From: an uncultured Clostridia bacterium
Lineage (GTDB): Bacteria; Bacillota; Clostridia; UBA1381
Assembly (NCBI GenBank): GCA_947631085.1
Contig: CANRJY010000014.1
Coordinates: forward strand, 1-54,833
Direction: 5' to 3'
DNA: 54,833 nucleotides
The translations under genes were made by a program, and so were the position numbers. Shown in pieces: positions 17,593 through 25,469 of this stretch; position 1 is the first letter of the stretch; every line of letters begins with the position of its first letter. Below the pieces are notes generated by a model. That model was not told the DNA's origin. It worked only from the letters and a program-made list of their open reading frames with translations, and did not search any database.

Positions 17593-18156
17593 TTACTTGT
17601 TAACTCTCTCCATGTATTCGCCTGTTCTCGTGTCAACTCTGATTATATCGCTTATGTCAACGAACAGAGGAACCTGAATAATCGCGCCCGTTTCGAGCGT
17701 AGCCGGCTTTGTCGCGTTTGTGGACGTATTGCCCGCGAAGCCCGGTTCGGTTTCGGTAATGGCGAGCTCAACGAATGTGGGCGGCTCAACGCCGAAGATA
17801 TTGCCCTTGTATGACATTACCTTGCACACGTCGTTCTCCTTAACAAACTTCATCTGCTCCTCTATTTCCGACTTCGCAATATCAACCATATCGTATGTTT
17901 CGTTGTCCATGAAATGATAGAAATCGTCGTCGCCGTAGGAATACACCATATCCTTTCTGTCGATATGCGCCTCTTCAAATTTTTCGGTCGGTCTGAATGT
18001 TCTTTCAACCACGCCGCCGTTTATTATGTTCTTAAGCTTAGTTCTCACGAACGCCGCGCCCTTGCCCGGCTTTACATGCTGAAACTCAACAATCTGATAA
18101 ACGTTGCCTTCGAGTTCAAAGGTTCTGCCGTTTCTAAAATCACCTGCTGTAATCAT
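17593..18156 (-). CDS. efp: Elongation factor P
   Basis: A 187-aa translation factor that relieves ribosome stalling at polyproline stretches. Three beta-barrel domains are evident. The tip loop at [12 protein letters not shown] places lysine at position 32, the residue modified in other bacteria. The C-terminal EF-P signature [24 protein letters not shown] is intact. AGGAGG lies before the ATG at 18156; a longer form starting at 18192 would read through that site. It is transcribed with the downstream zinc-ribbon gene from the promoter at 18201-18230. Confidence 0.97.
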   Translation of the reverse strand: MITAGDFRNGRTFELEGNVYQIVEFQHVKPGKGAAFVRTKLKNIINGGVVERTFRPTEKFEEAHIDRKDMVYSYGDDDFYHFMDNETYDMVDIAKSEIEEQMKFVKENDVCKVMSYKGNIFGVEPPTFVELAITETEPGFAGNTSTNATKPATLETGAIIQVPLFVDISDIIRVDTRTGEYMERVNK

Positions 18157-18200
18157 AAAAATAATCCTCCTAAATCTTTCGTTAATATACATATATATCT

Positions 18201-18230
18201 ATTTTACTATATCTCGTGTAAAAAAGTCAA
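18201..18230 (-). promoter_or_regulatory. efp promoter
   Basis: Minus-strand TTGACT (18225-18230), an 18-bp spacer and TAAAAT (18201-18206) lie 45 bp upstream of the efp start codon. Confidence 0.75.
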
Positions 18231-18269
18231 TAGCTTTATTATATTTTGTGATAAATTCACAAATTAATT

Positions 18270-18995
18270 TCATTTCAGCAGTTTACTTATAATTTCCAGC
18301 AAGACCAAATGCGCGGGATAATACACATAAAACAGCGTTTTTATATTAAGTCTGCCTCTTTCTCCGTTATACAGCGCCAGCGGTATCAGCGCGAGAAACG
18401 CCCAAACCTGCACCCCGCGTCTGTCGAGATACAACAGGAAAACAGCAGCGGCGGCGGCGATGAATTTTTGATATCTCTCCTTCGGCAGATAGATAAGAAC
18501 CGGCATGAGCGCGCCGAAAAAGCCGTAGTCTATCTTGTAACCGAACGCCTTAAGCGCAGGTATTTCCGGCAGCATCTCACACAAAATCCACGCGAGCGCC
18601 GCAGTCAGCACGGGCACGATCCACGCGAGGATGTTCTCACGCTTCCGAGCGTAATCTATGGAATAAATCATGCATATGGACAGCGTAAAAGTTATGAAAA
18701 TACTCATATAAAGGCTATGCTCGACAAACCAATACACAATCTGATACACTACGCCGAGCAGGAAAATATTTGTCAGATATTTCCGGCGGCTACGAGTATA
18801 TGTGCAGCCCTCGGCTATCATATATGCGAAAATCGGCAGCGCGGAGCGCCCTATTATTCTTAATATCCTATATTTCGTAAAAATAAGCATTCCGATGTGG
18901 TCTATGGTCATCAAAACCAGCGCCAGGAGCTTCAGCTGATTGCCGCTCAGCAGCGCCAAGCCTTTGGATTGTTTTTTTAATTCCGTCATACCCAT
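18270..18995 (-). CDS. TraX-family polytopic membrane protein
   Basis: A 241-aa membrane protein with about seven to eight hydrophobic segments. The N-terminal block LKLLALVLMTIDHIGML with the HIG motif and RIIGRSALPIFAYMIAEGCTYTRSRRKYL is the TraX family signature. TraX of the F plasmid acetylates pilin; chromosomal clostridial members have no known substrate and may be acyltransferases for envelope components. No conjugation gene is nearby, so a role in plasmid transfer is unlikely. AAAGGAT precedes the start. It lies 113 bp upstream of the efp start on the same strand, with the efp promoter between them. Confidence 0.8.
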   Translation of the reverse strand: MGMTELKKQSKGLALLSGNQLKLLALVLMTIDHIGMLIFTKYRILRIIGRSALPIFAYMIAEGCTYTRSRRKYLTNIFLLGVVYQIVYWFVEHSLYMSIFITFTLSICMIYSIDYARKRENILAWIVPVLTAALAWILCEMLPEIPALKAFGYKIDYGFFGALMPVLIYLPKERYQKFIAAAAAVFLLYLDRRGVQVWAFLALIPLALYNGERGRLNIKTLFYVYYPAHLVLLEIISKLLK

Positions 18996-19145
18996 GTTAA
19001 AAATCCTTTCGGTTGATTTTGTATATATTTTACCTTATATTTAAATTTTTTACAATACAAGAAATTAAATTTAGCGAAAACTATATCTTTTTTTACCGAT
19101 TTGTGATACACTGTATAGGAGAAAATAATAAAAGAGGTGCTGACC

Positions 19146-19694
19146 ATGCTTTATCAAAGAGAAATCGACGATTCGGTTTTAATCCAATTTATAATACTTT
19201 TTACGCTTGCTCAAGCCGATAAGCCGCTTGCGTATAACGAGCTTTTAAATGTGGTGCTTGACAACTGCAACATAAATTATAACGATTTCCAAATCGCGCT
19301 CGACAATCTTGTCACAACGGGACATGCGCGGACAAGGCTGGAGGGACAGCATAACCAAATTTACTCGCTCACACAAAAGGGCGAAAACGCGGGAGATTTT
19401 TTTAAGTCAAATATTCCCGTATACATCCGCGAGCCTATCGAGGAATCAATAAAAGCGCTTTTTTTGGAGGAGCGCCGCAAAAACGCGGTGCGCGCCGGAA
19501 TAACTCCGGTACGCCGCGGCGAATACGCGGCGGAGTGCGCGCTTTACGATGATGACAAAACTCAGCTTATGAGCGTAACCCTATACGCCGGCACGCGCGA
19601 GCAGGCGGAAAAAATCGCAGAATATTTCAAGGAAAACTCAGGTATGATTTACGAGAGCATTTTAAAATGCATGACCGAAAAAACGGACGGCTGA
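19146..19694 (+). CDS. DUF4364 family protein
   Basis: A 182-aa cytoplasmic protein (MLYQREIDDSVLIQFIILFTLAQADKPL). The first 75 residues look like a winged helix-turn-helix (NELLNVVLDNCNINYNDFQIALDNLVTTGH, then YSLTQKG), so it may be a DNA-binding regulator; the remainder is a mixed alpha/beta domain. The family is common in Clostridia and uncharacterised. The start at 19146 has AGAGGTG 6 nt upstream; an in-frame GTG at 19137 lies inside that site. It is one of few plus-strand genes here, divergent from the TraX-like gene across 150 bp and convergent with the next gene through a shared terminator. Confidence 0.78.
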   Translation: MLYQREIDDSVLIQFIILFTLAQADKPLAYNELLNVVLDNCNINYNDFQIALDNLVTTGHARTRLEGQHNQIYSLTQKGENAGDFFKSNIPVYIREPIEESIKALFLEERRKNAVRAGITPVRRGEYAAECALYDDDKTQLMSVTLYAGTREQAEKIAEYFKENSGMIYESILKCMTEKTDG

Positions 19695-19704
19695 CCGTCC
19701 GTTT
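19679..19704. terminator. Bidirectional terminator between DUF4364 gene and membrane-protein gene
   Basis: Perfect arms AAAACGGACGG and CCGTCCGTTTT with a 4-nt loop overlap the DUF4364 stop codon. T-tracts on both strands let it end both convergent genes. Confidence 0.9.
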
Positions 19705-19706
19705 TC

Positions 19707-20276
19707 TTATTCATCTTCCTTTTCGTACATAAACGACTCCATCTTTTCCGCCAGCTCAAACTTATTGCAGCCCGCGAGATAGCCGAGTCCCGCCGCCGCA
19801 ATCGGCAAAAGCAGCATCGCCGCTACGGAATACCACGTCATAAGTCCCTGAGACAAGCCCATTATGCCGTTGTACGGGTACGACCAATAGAAGAAAACGA
19901 AATTCACTATCGTCGGGATTACGCCCATTATGCTGCCGTCCACGTTGAAATTTGCCCACATGAGCTTGAATATTACCAAAAGCACCGCTGTTACGGCGGA
20001 AATTCCCGCGCCGAGCAAAAAGCCCTTCAGCTTAAACGGCTTTAACGAAGTATACGGTCTGCTGTCGTCGCGTCCGAATTTTTTCGCTCTTAAATATATC
20101 ACGCTCGCGTATACAAACATAAATATGCACGATATAATTTCTTTAAATATCGGCTGCTCCGTGAAATACCAGAACGCTATCATGCCGAAAACAAATGTAA
20201 TTCCCGCCGCCGCAATATGCATTATGATCATATTTACGAATTGATAAGGAACTGTAACCTTTATTGCCTCTCTCAA
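19707..20276 (-). CDS. Unknown integral membrane protein
   Basis: About 189 aa with five hydrophobic segments (roughly residues 12-40, 47-65, 85-105, 118-135, 150-170) and an acidic C-terminal end (MESFMYEKEDE). I do not recognise a family. Two TTG codons could start it: 20291, directly after the upstream stop with no ribosome binding site, and 20276, with GGGAG 7 nt before it; the latter is preferred. It follows the flavoprotein gene with almost no gap, so the two are probably cotranscribed. A transport or sensing role is possible but not shown. Confidence 0.65.
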   Translation of the reverse strand: MREAIKVTVPYQFVNMIIMHIAAAGITFVFGMIAFWYFTEQPIFKEIISCIFMFVYASVIYLRAKKFGRDDSRPYTSLKPFKLKGFLLGAGISAVTAVLLVIFKLMWANFNVDGSIMGVIPTIVNFVFFYWSYPYNGIMGLSQGLMTWYSVAAMLLLPIAAAGLGYLAGCNKFELAEKMESFMYEKEDE

Positions 20277-20292
20277 ATTAATCTCTCCCAAT

Positions 20293-21489
20293 TCAATTTT
20301 GACGGGCGCTCACGCCCGCTATATATCCCGATGACCATGCCCACTGCAGATTGTATCCGCCGCAGTCGCCGTCTATGTCAAGAACCTCACCCGTAGCGTA
20401 CAAGCCCTTTACAAGTCTCGACTCCATAGTTTCGGGATCAAACTCGCTCGTGTCCGCGCCGCCCTTTGTGACCTGCGCGTTGTTCCACGACATAGTACCG
20501 CGTATATTAAACCGCCAGTTTTTTATTGTATCGGCAAGCCGCGTTATTTCCTCATGTGAAAGAGTGTCCGCGCTCCTCGAAAGCGGCTCGATTCCGATTG
20601 ATTTTAATAATACCTGCCCTACCCGCTTATTTAACATTCCCACAAGAAAGCTTTCAAGCGTACATTCGGGATTTTCCGTAATGCGCGCGTACAGCATTGA
20701 AACGAGCTCCTCCGCCGAATACTCAGGCATCATGTCGAGCGCGATCTCCTTTTGTCCCGAGAGCTTTGCCGACAGCGAAAACACGGGCGGTCCTGACAGA
20801 CCGTATTCCGTAAAAAGCGTTTCGCCGTACTCCGAATATCCGCCGAGTATTACTCTCGCCCGAAGCTTTATTCCCTTTAATTTTTTCACCGTTTCCGCGT
20901 CGGTTTTTATCTGCACGAGCGAGGGTTTCAGCTCCGTTATCGTATGACCGAATTTACGAAGTATATCATAGCCCGCGCCCGTCGAGCCCAAATCAGGCGC
21001 GGCGCACCCGCCCGACGCGATTATCACTTTATCGGCATACGCCGTTTCACCGTTGTAAAATGTCAGAGTAAAGCCGTTTTTGTTTTTCTGAACGCTCTTT
21101 ACCTCATATTTGGTTTTAACCGTAACTCCGGTTTGGTCAAGCTTCATCCGAAGCACATCCAATACTGCCGAAGCCTGACCGGAATACGGATATATTTTAC
21201 CGTTATCCTCCTCGCGGCTGAGTATTCCGAGCCTTTCGAAAAAATCGATCGTTTCGTTTACCCAAAATTTACTCATAGCTCCTTTTATAAAATCGGGATT
21301 TTTTCCGTAATAATTATTAATATCCGCGTTAATATTCGTCATGTTACAGCGACCGTTGCCGGTAGCAAGTATCTTCCTTCCGACACGGTCGTTGCGTTCA
21401 TATATTATTACATCGTTTTGGGGATCTGACGCGGCGATCGCCGCCGTCATTCCCGATGCTCCGCCGCCTATAACAGCTATTCTTCGCAT
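20293..21489 (-). CDS. HI0933/YhiN-family flavoprotein (NAD(P)/FAD-dependent oxidoreductase)
   Basis: A 398-aa FAD enzyme. The Rossmann dinucleotide motif is IAVIGGGASGMTAAIAA; RVGRKILATGNGRCNMTN, ASGGCAAPDLGSTGAGYDI, and the C-terminal LYATGEVLDIDGDCGGYNLQWAWSSG are family hallmarks. The family includes BaiN-like enzymes with proposed roles in reducing steroid or other unsaturated substrates, but most members have no known substrate. AAGGAG precedes the ATG. It overlaps the AI-2E transporter gene by 13 bp, indicating cotranscription. Confidence 0.85.
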   Translation of the reverse strand: MRRIAVIGGGASGMTAAIAASDPQNDVIIYERNDRVGRKILATGNGRCNMTNINADINNYYGKNPDFIKGAMSKFWVNETIDFFERLGILSREEDNGKIYPYSGQASAVLDVLRMKLDQTGVTVKTKYEVKSVQKNKNGFTLTFYNGETAYADKVIIASGGCAAPDLGSTGAGYDILRKFGHTITELKPSLVQIKTDAETVKKLKGIKLRARVILGGYSEYGETLFTEYGLSGPPVFSLSAKLSGQKEIALDMMPEYSAEELVSMLYARITENPECTLESFLVGMLNKRVGQVLLKSIGIEPLSRSADTLSHEEITRLADTIKNWRFNIRGTMSWNNAQVTKGGADTSEFDPETMESRLVKGLYATGEVLDIDGDCGGYNLQWAWSSGYIAGVSARQN

Positions 21490-22613
21490 TTTTTCTCCTT
21501 TTTTGCTTCCAATTCCCTCACATAACCGCCCGCGATCACGTTTATAAGCGCCACCACCGGAACCGATATCAGCATTCCTATAAATCCGAACAAGCTTCCG
21601 CCCACGGACACGGCGAGAATTATAAGAAGCGGACTTATCTCAAGCGAATTGCCCATAATTCTCGGACCGAGCACGTTTCCGTCGATTTGCTGGAGCACGA
21701 GCAGCACTATACCTGCCCATACCGCTTTCCAAATTCCTCCCGTAATTATCGTGACAAGTATCGCGACAACGCAGGATATGATCGAGCCGAAATACGGTAT
21801 CATATCCATAGCGCCTATAAATATGCCGAGAATAAGAGCGTAGCGAACCTTCATTATGGAAAGGACTATGCTGCACACAACAGCCATTACAACGCAGCAT
21901 ATAAGCCTGCTGTAAAGGTAATTTGTGAAAATCTCGTTTACAGTTCTCGCATACTCGGTAATCTTATTTACCGTAGTCTGATTCCAAATTAAGCCCATAA
22001 GGCGCTTAACTCCCCTATACAGCTTGTCTTTTTCAAGAAGCATGTATATGGATGAAATAATTGCTATAAATACATTAAGGATTTGAGAGGTGAAGCCGAA
22101 TAATCCCTGCGCGTATTTACCGAACTGCGCCCAGTTTATGGATTTGAACAGCGCCATAATACGATTGTTCAAATTCAGCCCTTCGTCCCCGAAAATATCA
22201 AGCTTGCGGAGCAGCTCGAAATTATTTATTTTATTTTGTATAATCGACATATACGACGGGAAATTGTTGTACAAATCCATAATGTTTCTGTACAAAGCCG
22301 GAATTAATGCCCACAATACCAACGCTACCGCAATCACCCCAATCACATATACCGATAAAATGCTGAGTCCTCTCGCTTTTCCGCTTATATGTTTATTCTT
22401 CGCCTTGCCTATAAGCTTCTCGATTTTCTTTGCGGGTATATTTAAAAGATAGGCGATGACAAAGCCGATTACAAACGGTTGAAACGCGCCCAAAACCGTG
22501 CCGATTGCCTTCAGTATATTGCTGATATTATCGAATGTCTTGTAAACGGCAATCACTGCCACGGCAAACACGAACGCGATAAGCCAATTACGATATTTTT
22601 CCAAAAATTTCAT
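21477..22613 (-). CDS. AI-2E family transporter-like membrane protein
   Basis: A 378-aa polytopic protein with about eight membrane segments. It carries the AI-2E/PerM family pattern: FQPFVIGFVIAYLLNIPAKKIEK near the N-terminus, MLLEKDKLYRGVKRL, GAMDMIPYFGSIIS, and LQQIDGNVLGPRIMGNSLEISPLLIILAVSVGGSLFGFIGMLISVPVVA near the C-terminus. Family members export autoinducer-2 or act as Na+/H+ antiporters; the substrate here is unknown. It is transcribed ahead of the flavoprotein and unknown membrane protein genes. Confidence 0.85.
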   Translation of the reverse strand: MKFLEKYRNWLIAFVFAVAVIAVYKTFDNISNILKAIGTVLGAFQPFVIGFVIAYLLNIPAKKIEKLIGKAKNKHISGKARGLSILSVYVIGVIAVALVLWALIPALYRNIMDLYNNFPSYMSIIQNKINNFELLRKLDIFGDEGLNLNNRIMALFKSINWAQFGKYAQGLFGFTSQILNVFIAIISSIYMLLEKDKLYRGVKRLMGLIWNQTTVNKITEYARTVNEIFTNYLYSRLICCVVMAVVCSIVLSIMKVRYALILGIFIGAMDMIPYFGSIISCVVAILVTIITGGIWKAVWAGIVLLVLQQIDGNVLGPRIMGNSLEISPLLIILAVSVGGSLFGFIGMLISVPVVALINVIAGGYVRELEAKKEKKCEE

Positions 22614-22651
22614 ATTCCTATTGCTTTTCCTTCCGTAATTTTCGTCTTATT

Positions 22652-24553
22652 TTAATGTATAACCACAAGCGATGCCATATATACGCCGTCGCCGCTCGGT
22701 TCTGCCGTGACGCTCAGTGTCTGTCCAACCGCTATATCGGACATCGACTTCTGCGTGCCTTCAAGATCGGAATACTCGGTTGTATCGGTTCTGCACCAAA
22801 TGCGGATCTGCGTACCGTCGGACATTGTCATAATTACAAGTCCCGACGGGCTCGCTCCCGCTACCGTTCCGGTCAGCATTACATTATTGCTGTCCGAATC
22901 GTCATCCTGCGGTTCCGACGGAGTATCGTTCTGCGGCGGTTCAGCCGTGGGCTGAACCACGGGCTGCTGCGGCTGCGTATCCGTGATGAGCTCCATAGTC
23001 AAAATAGACTGTTCCTGGAATGTTATCCTTACGTTTTCACCCAGCCTGAACTCGTATACGGTAGCCGGCTGTCCGTTTCTCGTAAATGTCGGATTTTCCA
23101 CAAAGCCATAGGTTCTGTTTTGACCCGCTATATTTATTGTCACGGACGGAAGATCCGAAATTATGATTTGTTTTATCGTTCCGCTTCCGCTTTCCGCCGG
23201 AGTCGAAGATGATACGGCGTCTATTGACGTAATCACGCCATCGTTAATTTTTATCGTCACTATATCTCCCGTCTGAATATCATTCAGTGTCGAGATGACC
23301 GAATTTTTCGTTACCGACGCGTCCGCTTTCACGTTAAAGCTCTTGCCGTTATATCCGGCTTCAGTGTGGGCGATAGTCATTGTTGTGCCGTTGTACGCCG
23401 TTACCGTCGCATTCTTTATAGTTATCGCCTGAGTAGGATTGCTTACCGCTCCTACGGTTATCTTTGAAACTATACCTTCCTCGGACAATACAAGCGTTAT
23501 TGTTTCTCCGGTTGTGATTCCGGCTGCGACCGCGGCCGCGGCGTTCGAGCAGGCATACGTTCTCACCTCGGTTTCACCTCCGACGAGAATCTGCACATAT
23601 GTTCTGTCCTCACCCGCAACGCTGCCCTGATAAATTCCTATTACCGTTTCTGCCGTTGAAACGTCGGATACTGCGTCAACAGATATCAAGGTACCGTTTG
23701 ACATGGCAAATACCGCGTCTGTTCCCGACTGAAGCAAACTCATCTGTATCTTCTGTCCGCCCATGCGCGCTATCACTCCGCCGTCATACGGATAAACATT
23801 TGTCACGCCCTCCGAATTTTCGGTGGATATCATCATTCGGGTCATATCTATGCCCGTTATCTTCGCTCTGACATATGTATATTCCATCGCGTTGACGGTA
23901 TTGGCAAGCATAACCGCTACCTGACTGCGTTTTACGGGCGTCTGCGGCGAAAACGAGCCGTCGTCCATGCCGCGCATTATTCCTTTGTCGCTCACATACG
24001 CCACATACTGGAACGCATCGGCGGGAATATCGCTCGAATCGGTATAATCGAGCACTGCGCCGAGATCGCTCAGCGCTTCAGCCTCGCCGTTCATCGCCTT
24101 TGTAATAATTACTGCCGCCTCATAGCGTTTCATCGGCTCATCCTTTGCGCCTCCGGCAAGATATGTATTCAAATCGTCCGTATCGAGCATGCCCTTGTAC
24201 ATCATATACGCAATCGCATCGGTACCCCAATCAAGATTGTACGACTGCAGCATTCCGCCGTACATATCGCGCGCCATATTCATTATCGGCTCGTTGACCG
24301 GATCCGAACTTCCCATCGCTCTTGCGAAAAGCGATATACATTCGAGTCTCGTGACGTCGTTGTCCGGTTTGTAGGTTCCGTCCTCATAACCCGATATGTA
24401 ACCTCGGCTGTGCATAGCCTCGATATAAGGTACAGCCCACTCAAAATCGGCTATGTCGCTGAACGAGTACGATCCTTCCGGCGCCGCGTACACCTGCGCC
24501 GTCATTGACAGGCACGCAAGAGCAGCTATCACGCCTTTTAAAAACTTATTCAT
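22652..24553 (-). CDS. Secreted protein with N-terminal SLH domains
   Basis: A 633-aa exported protein. A signal peptide (about 1-23, ending QVYA) precedes three S-layer-homology-like repeats: SLH1 (about 28-85, FSDIADFEWAVPYIEAMHSRGYISGYEDGTYKPDNDVTRLE), a divergent SLH2 (about 90-155), and SLH3 (about 170-220, AYVSDKGIMRGMDDGSFSPQTPVKRSQ). The rest is beta-rich and Ser/Thr-rich with several small domains and a Pro/Gln/Glu linker (near residue 550). SLH domains bind pyruvylated wall polymers, so it is a surface protein. The start at 24553 is set by GGAGGGAG. The pyruvyl transferase-like gene at 28089 may supply the SLH ligand, by inference. Confidence 0.85.
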   Translation of the reverse strand: MNKFLKGVIAALACLSMTAQVYAAPEGSYSFSDIADFEWAVPYIEAMHSRGYISGYEDGTYKPDNDVTRLECISLFARAMGSSDPVNEPIMNMARDMYGGMLQSYNLDWGTDAIAYMMYKGMLDTDDLNTYLAGGAKDEPMKRYEAAVIITKAMNGEAEALSDLGAVLDYTDSSDIPADAFQYVAYVSDKGIMRGMDDGSFSPQTPVKRSQVAVMLANTVNAMEYTYVRAKITGIDMTRMMISTENSEGVTNVYPYDGGVIARMGGQKIQMSLLQSGTDAVFAMSNGTLISVDAVSDVSTAETVIGIYQGSVAGEDRTYVQILVGGETEVRTYACSNAAAAVAAGITTGETITLVLSEEGIVSKITVGAVSNPTQAITIKNATVTAYNGTTMTIAHTEAGYNGKSFNVKADASVTKNSVISTLNDIQTGDIVTIKINDGVITSIDAVSSSTPAESGSGTIKQIIISDLPSVTINIAGQNRTYGFVENPTFTRNGQPATVYEFRLGENVRITFQEQSILTMELITDTQPQQPVVQPTAEPPQNDTPSEPQDDDSDSNNVMLTGTVAGASPSGLVIMTMSDGTQIRIWCRTDTTEYSDLEGTQKSMSDIAVGQTLSVTAEPSGDGVYMASLVVIH

Positions 24554-24572
24554 TCTTCTCCCTCCGTTTCCG

Positions 24573-24606
24573 AAAAGCCGCATCACTGATTTATCTGTGA
24601 CGCGGC
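24573..24606 (-). terminator. Intrinsic terminator after the activase gene
   Basis: Arms GCCGCATCAC (577-586) and GTGACGCGGC (597-606) form a long stem with one mismatch; on the minus strand it is followed by TTTTC. It lies 48 bp past the activase stop and 20 bp before the SLH gene start, so it separates the two units or attenuates read-through. The remaining gap shows only a weak TAAAAT. Confidence 0.75.
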
Positions 24607-24653
24607 CCACTGAAGTCTTATTTTATCCCTTACATAATGCAAATTTATATTTT

Positions 24654-25469
24654 TCAGCCGCCTATTTGGCATTTCAAGCCCGAATGCTGCGCCGCCTGCA
24701 AAAGACGCTGCACATACTCATTCGGCATCGGCTCGATATGGCTCATTGTGTAATCGCGTCCGAGTCCCTCGTACTTGCCCTGCCCCAAGCGGTGATACGG
24801 CAGCAGATGCAGCCGCTCCACTCCCGGAAGCGTCGCCGCGAACTCCGCTATTTGGCGTATCTCCTCGGGCGTGGCGTTAAACGTCGGTATCATAGGTACG
24901 CGTATTACGAGATTTACCATACCGCTTTCCGCGATTTTACGAGCATTTTCCAAAATCAGCTCGTTCGGCTGAGTTGTGAACGCCTTATGCTTCGCGCTGT
25001 CCATATGCTTTATATCCATCAGCACATGGTCGAGATGCGGGAGGTATTTTTCAATCGTTTCCCACTTCGCGAAGCCCGTCGTTTCAATCGCGGTGTTTAT
25101 ATCAAAATCATGGCACGCGCGCAAAAGCTGCGGCGCGAAATTCGGCTGCAAAAGCGACTCGCCGCCCGAAAGCGTCATTCCGCCGCCGGAGCGTCTGTAG
25201 TAGAACATATCCTCGCGGACAATGTCGAGAACCTCCGCGACGGTTACGTCAAGACCCATAGTCTTTTTCTTTCCCTCGAACATCATCTGCTCGACCTCGA
25301 AGGATTGTGACTCGGGATTGCAGCACCATCTGCACCTCAGAGCGCAGCCCTTTAAAAATACGATCGTCCGTATGCCCGGGCCGTCATGAATGGAATATTT
25401 CTGTATATCGAATATGCGGCCTCGGGCGCTGTAATAATCGAAATTATAATAATCTAATTCATTAAGCAT
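24654..25469 (-). CDS. Glycyl-radical enzyme activating protein (radical SAM)
   Basis: A 271-aa radical SAM activase. The motif C42-x3-C46-x2-C49 lies in FLKGCALRCRWCCNPESQ, the pattern of glycyl-radical activases. GGGMTLSGGESLLQP binds SAM, and AIETTGFAKWETIEKYLPHLDHVLMDIKHMD is conserved in the family. It generates the glycyl radical on its partner by reductive SAM cleavage. No ferredoxin-like insert with extra Cys clusters follows the first motif, so it is the short type. It overlaps the glycyl radical enzyme gene by 8 bp, identifying its substrate. Confidence 0.93.
   Translation of the reverse strand: MLNELDYYNFDYYSARGRIFDIQKYSIHDGPGIRTIVFLKGCALRCRWCCNPESQSFEVEQMMFEGKKKTMGLDVTVAEVLDIVREDMFYYRRSGGGMTLSGGESLLQPNFAPQLLRACHDFDINTAIETTGFAKWETIEKYLPHLDHVLMDIKHMDSAKHKAFTTQPNELILENARKIAESGMVNLVIRVPMIPTFNATPEEIRQIAEFAATLPGVERLHLLPYHRLGQGKYEGLGRDYTMSHIEPMPNEYVQRLLQAAQHSGLKCQIGG

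Noticed and set aside
18270..18995. TraX-like gene as evidence of a conjugative element
   Set aside because: No relaxase, integrase, coupling protein or attachment repeats lie nearby; chromosomal TraX-like proteins are common.
19137..19145. GTG start for the DUF4364 gene
   Set aside because: The GTG is part of the AGAGGTG ribosome binding site of the ATG at 19146.
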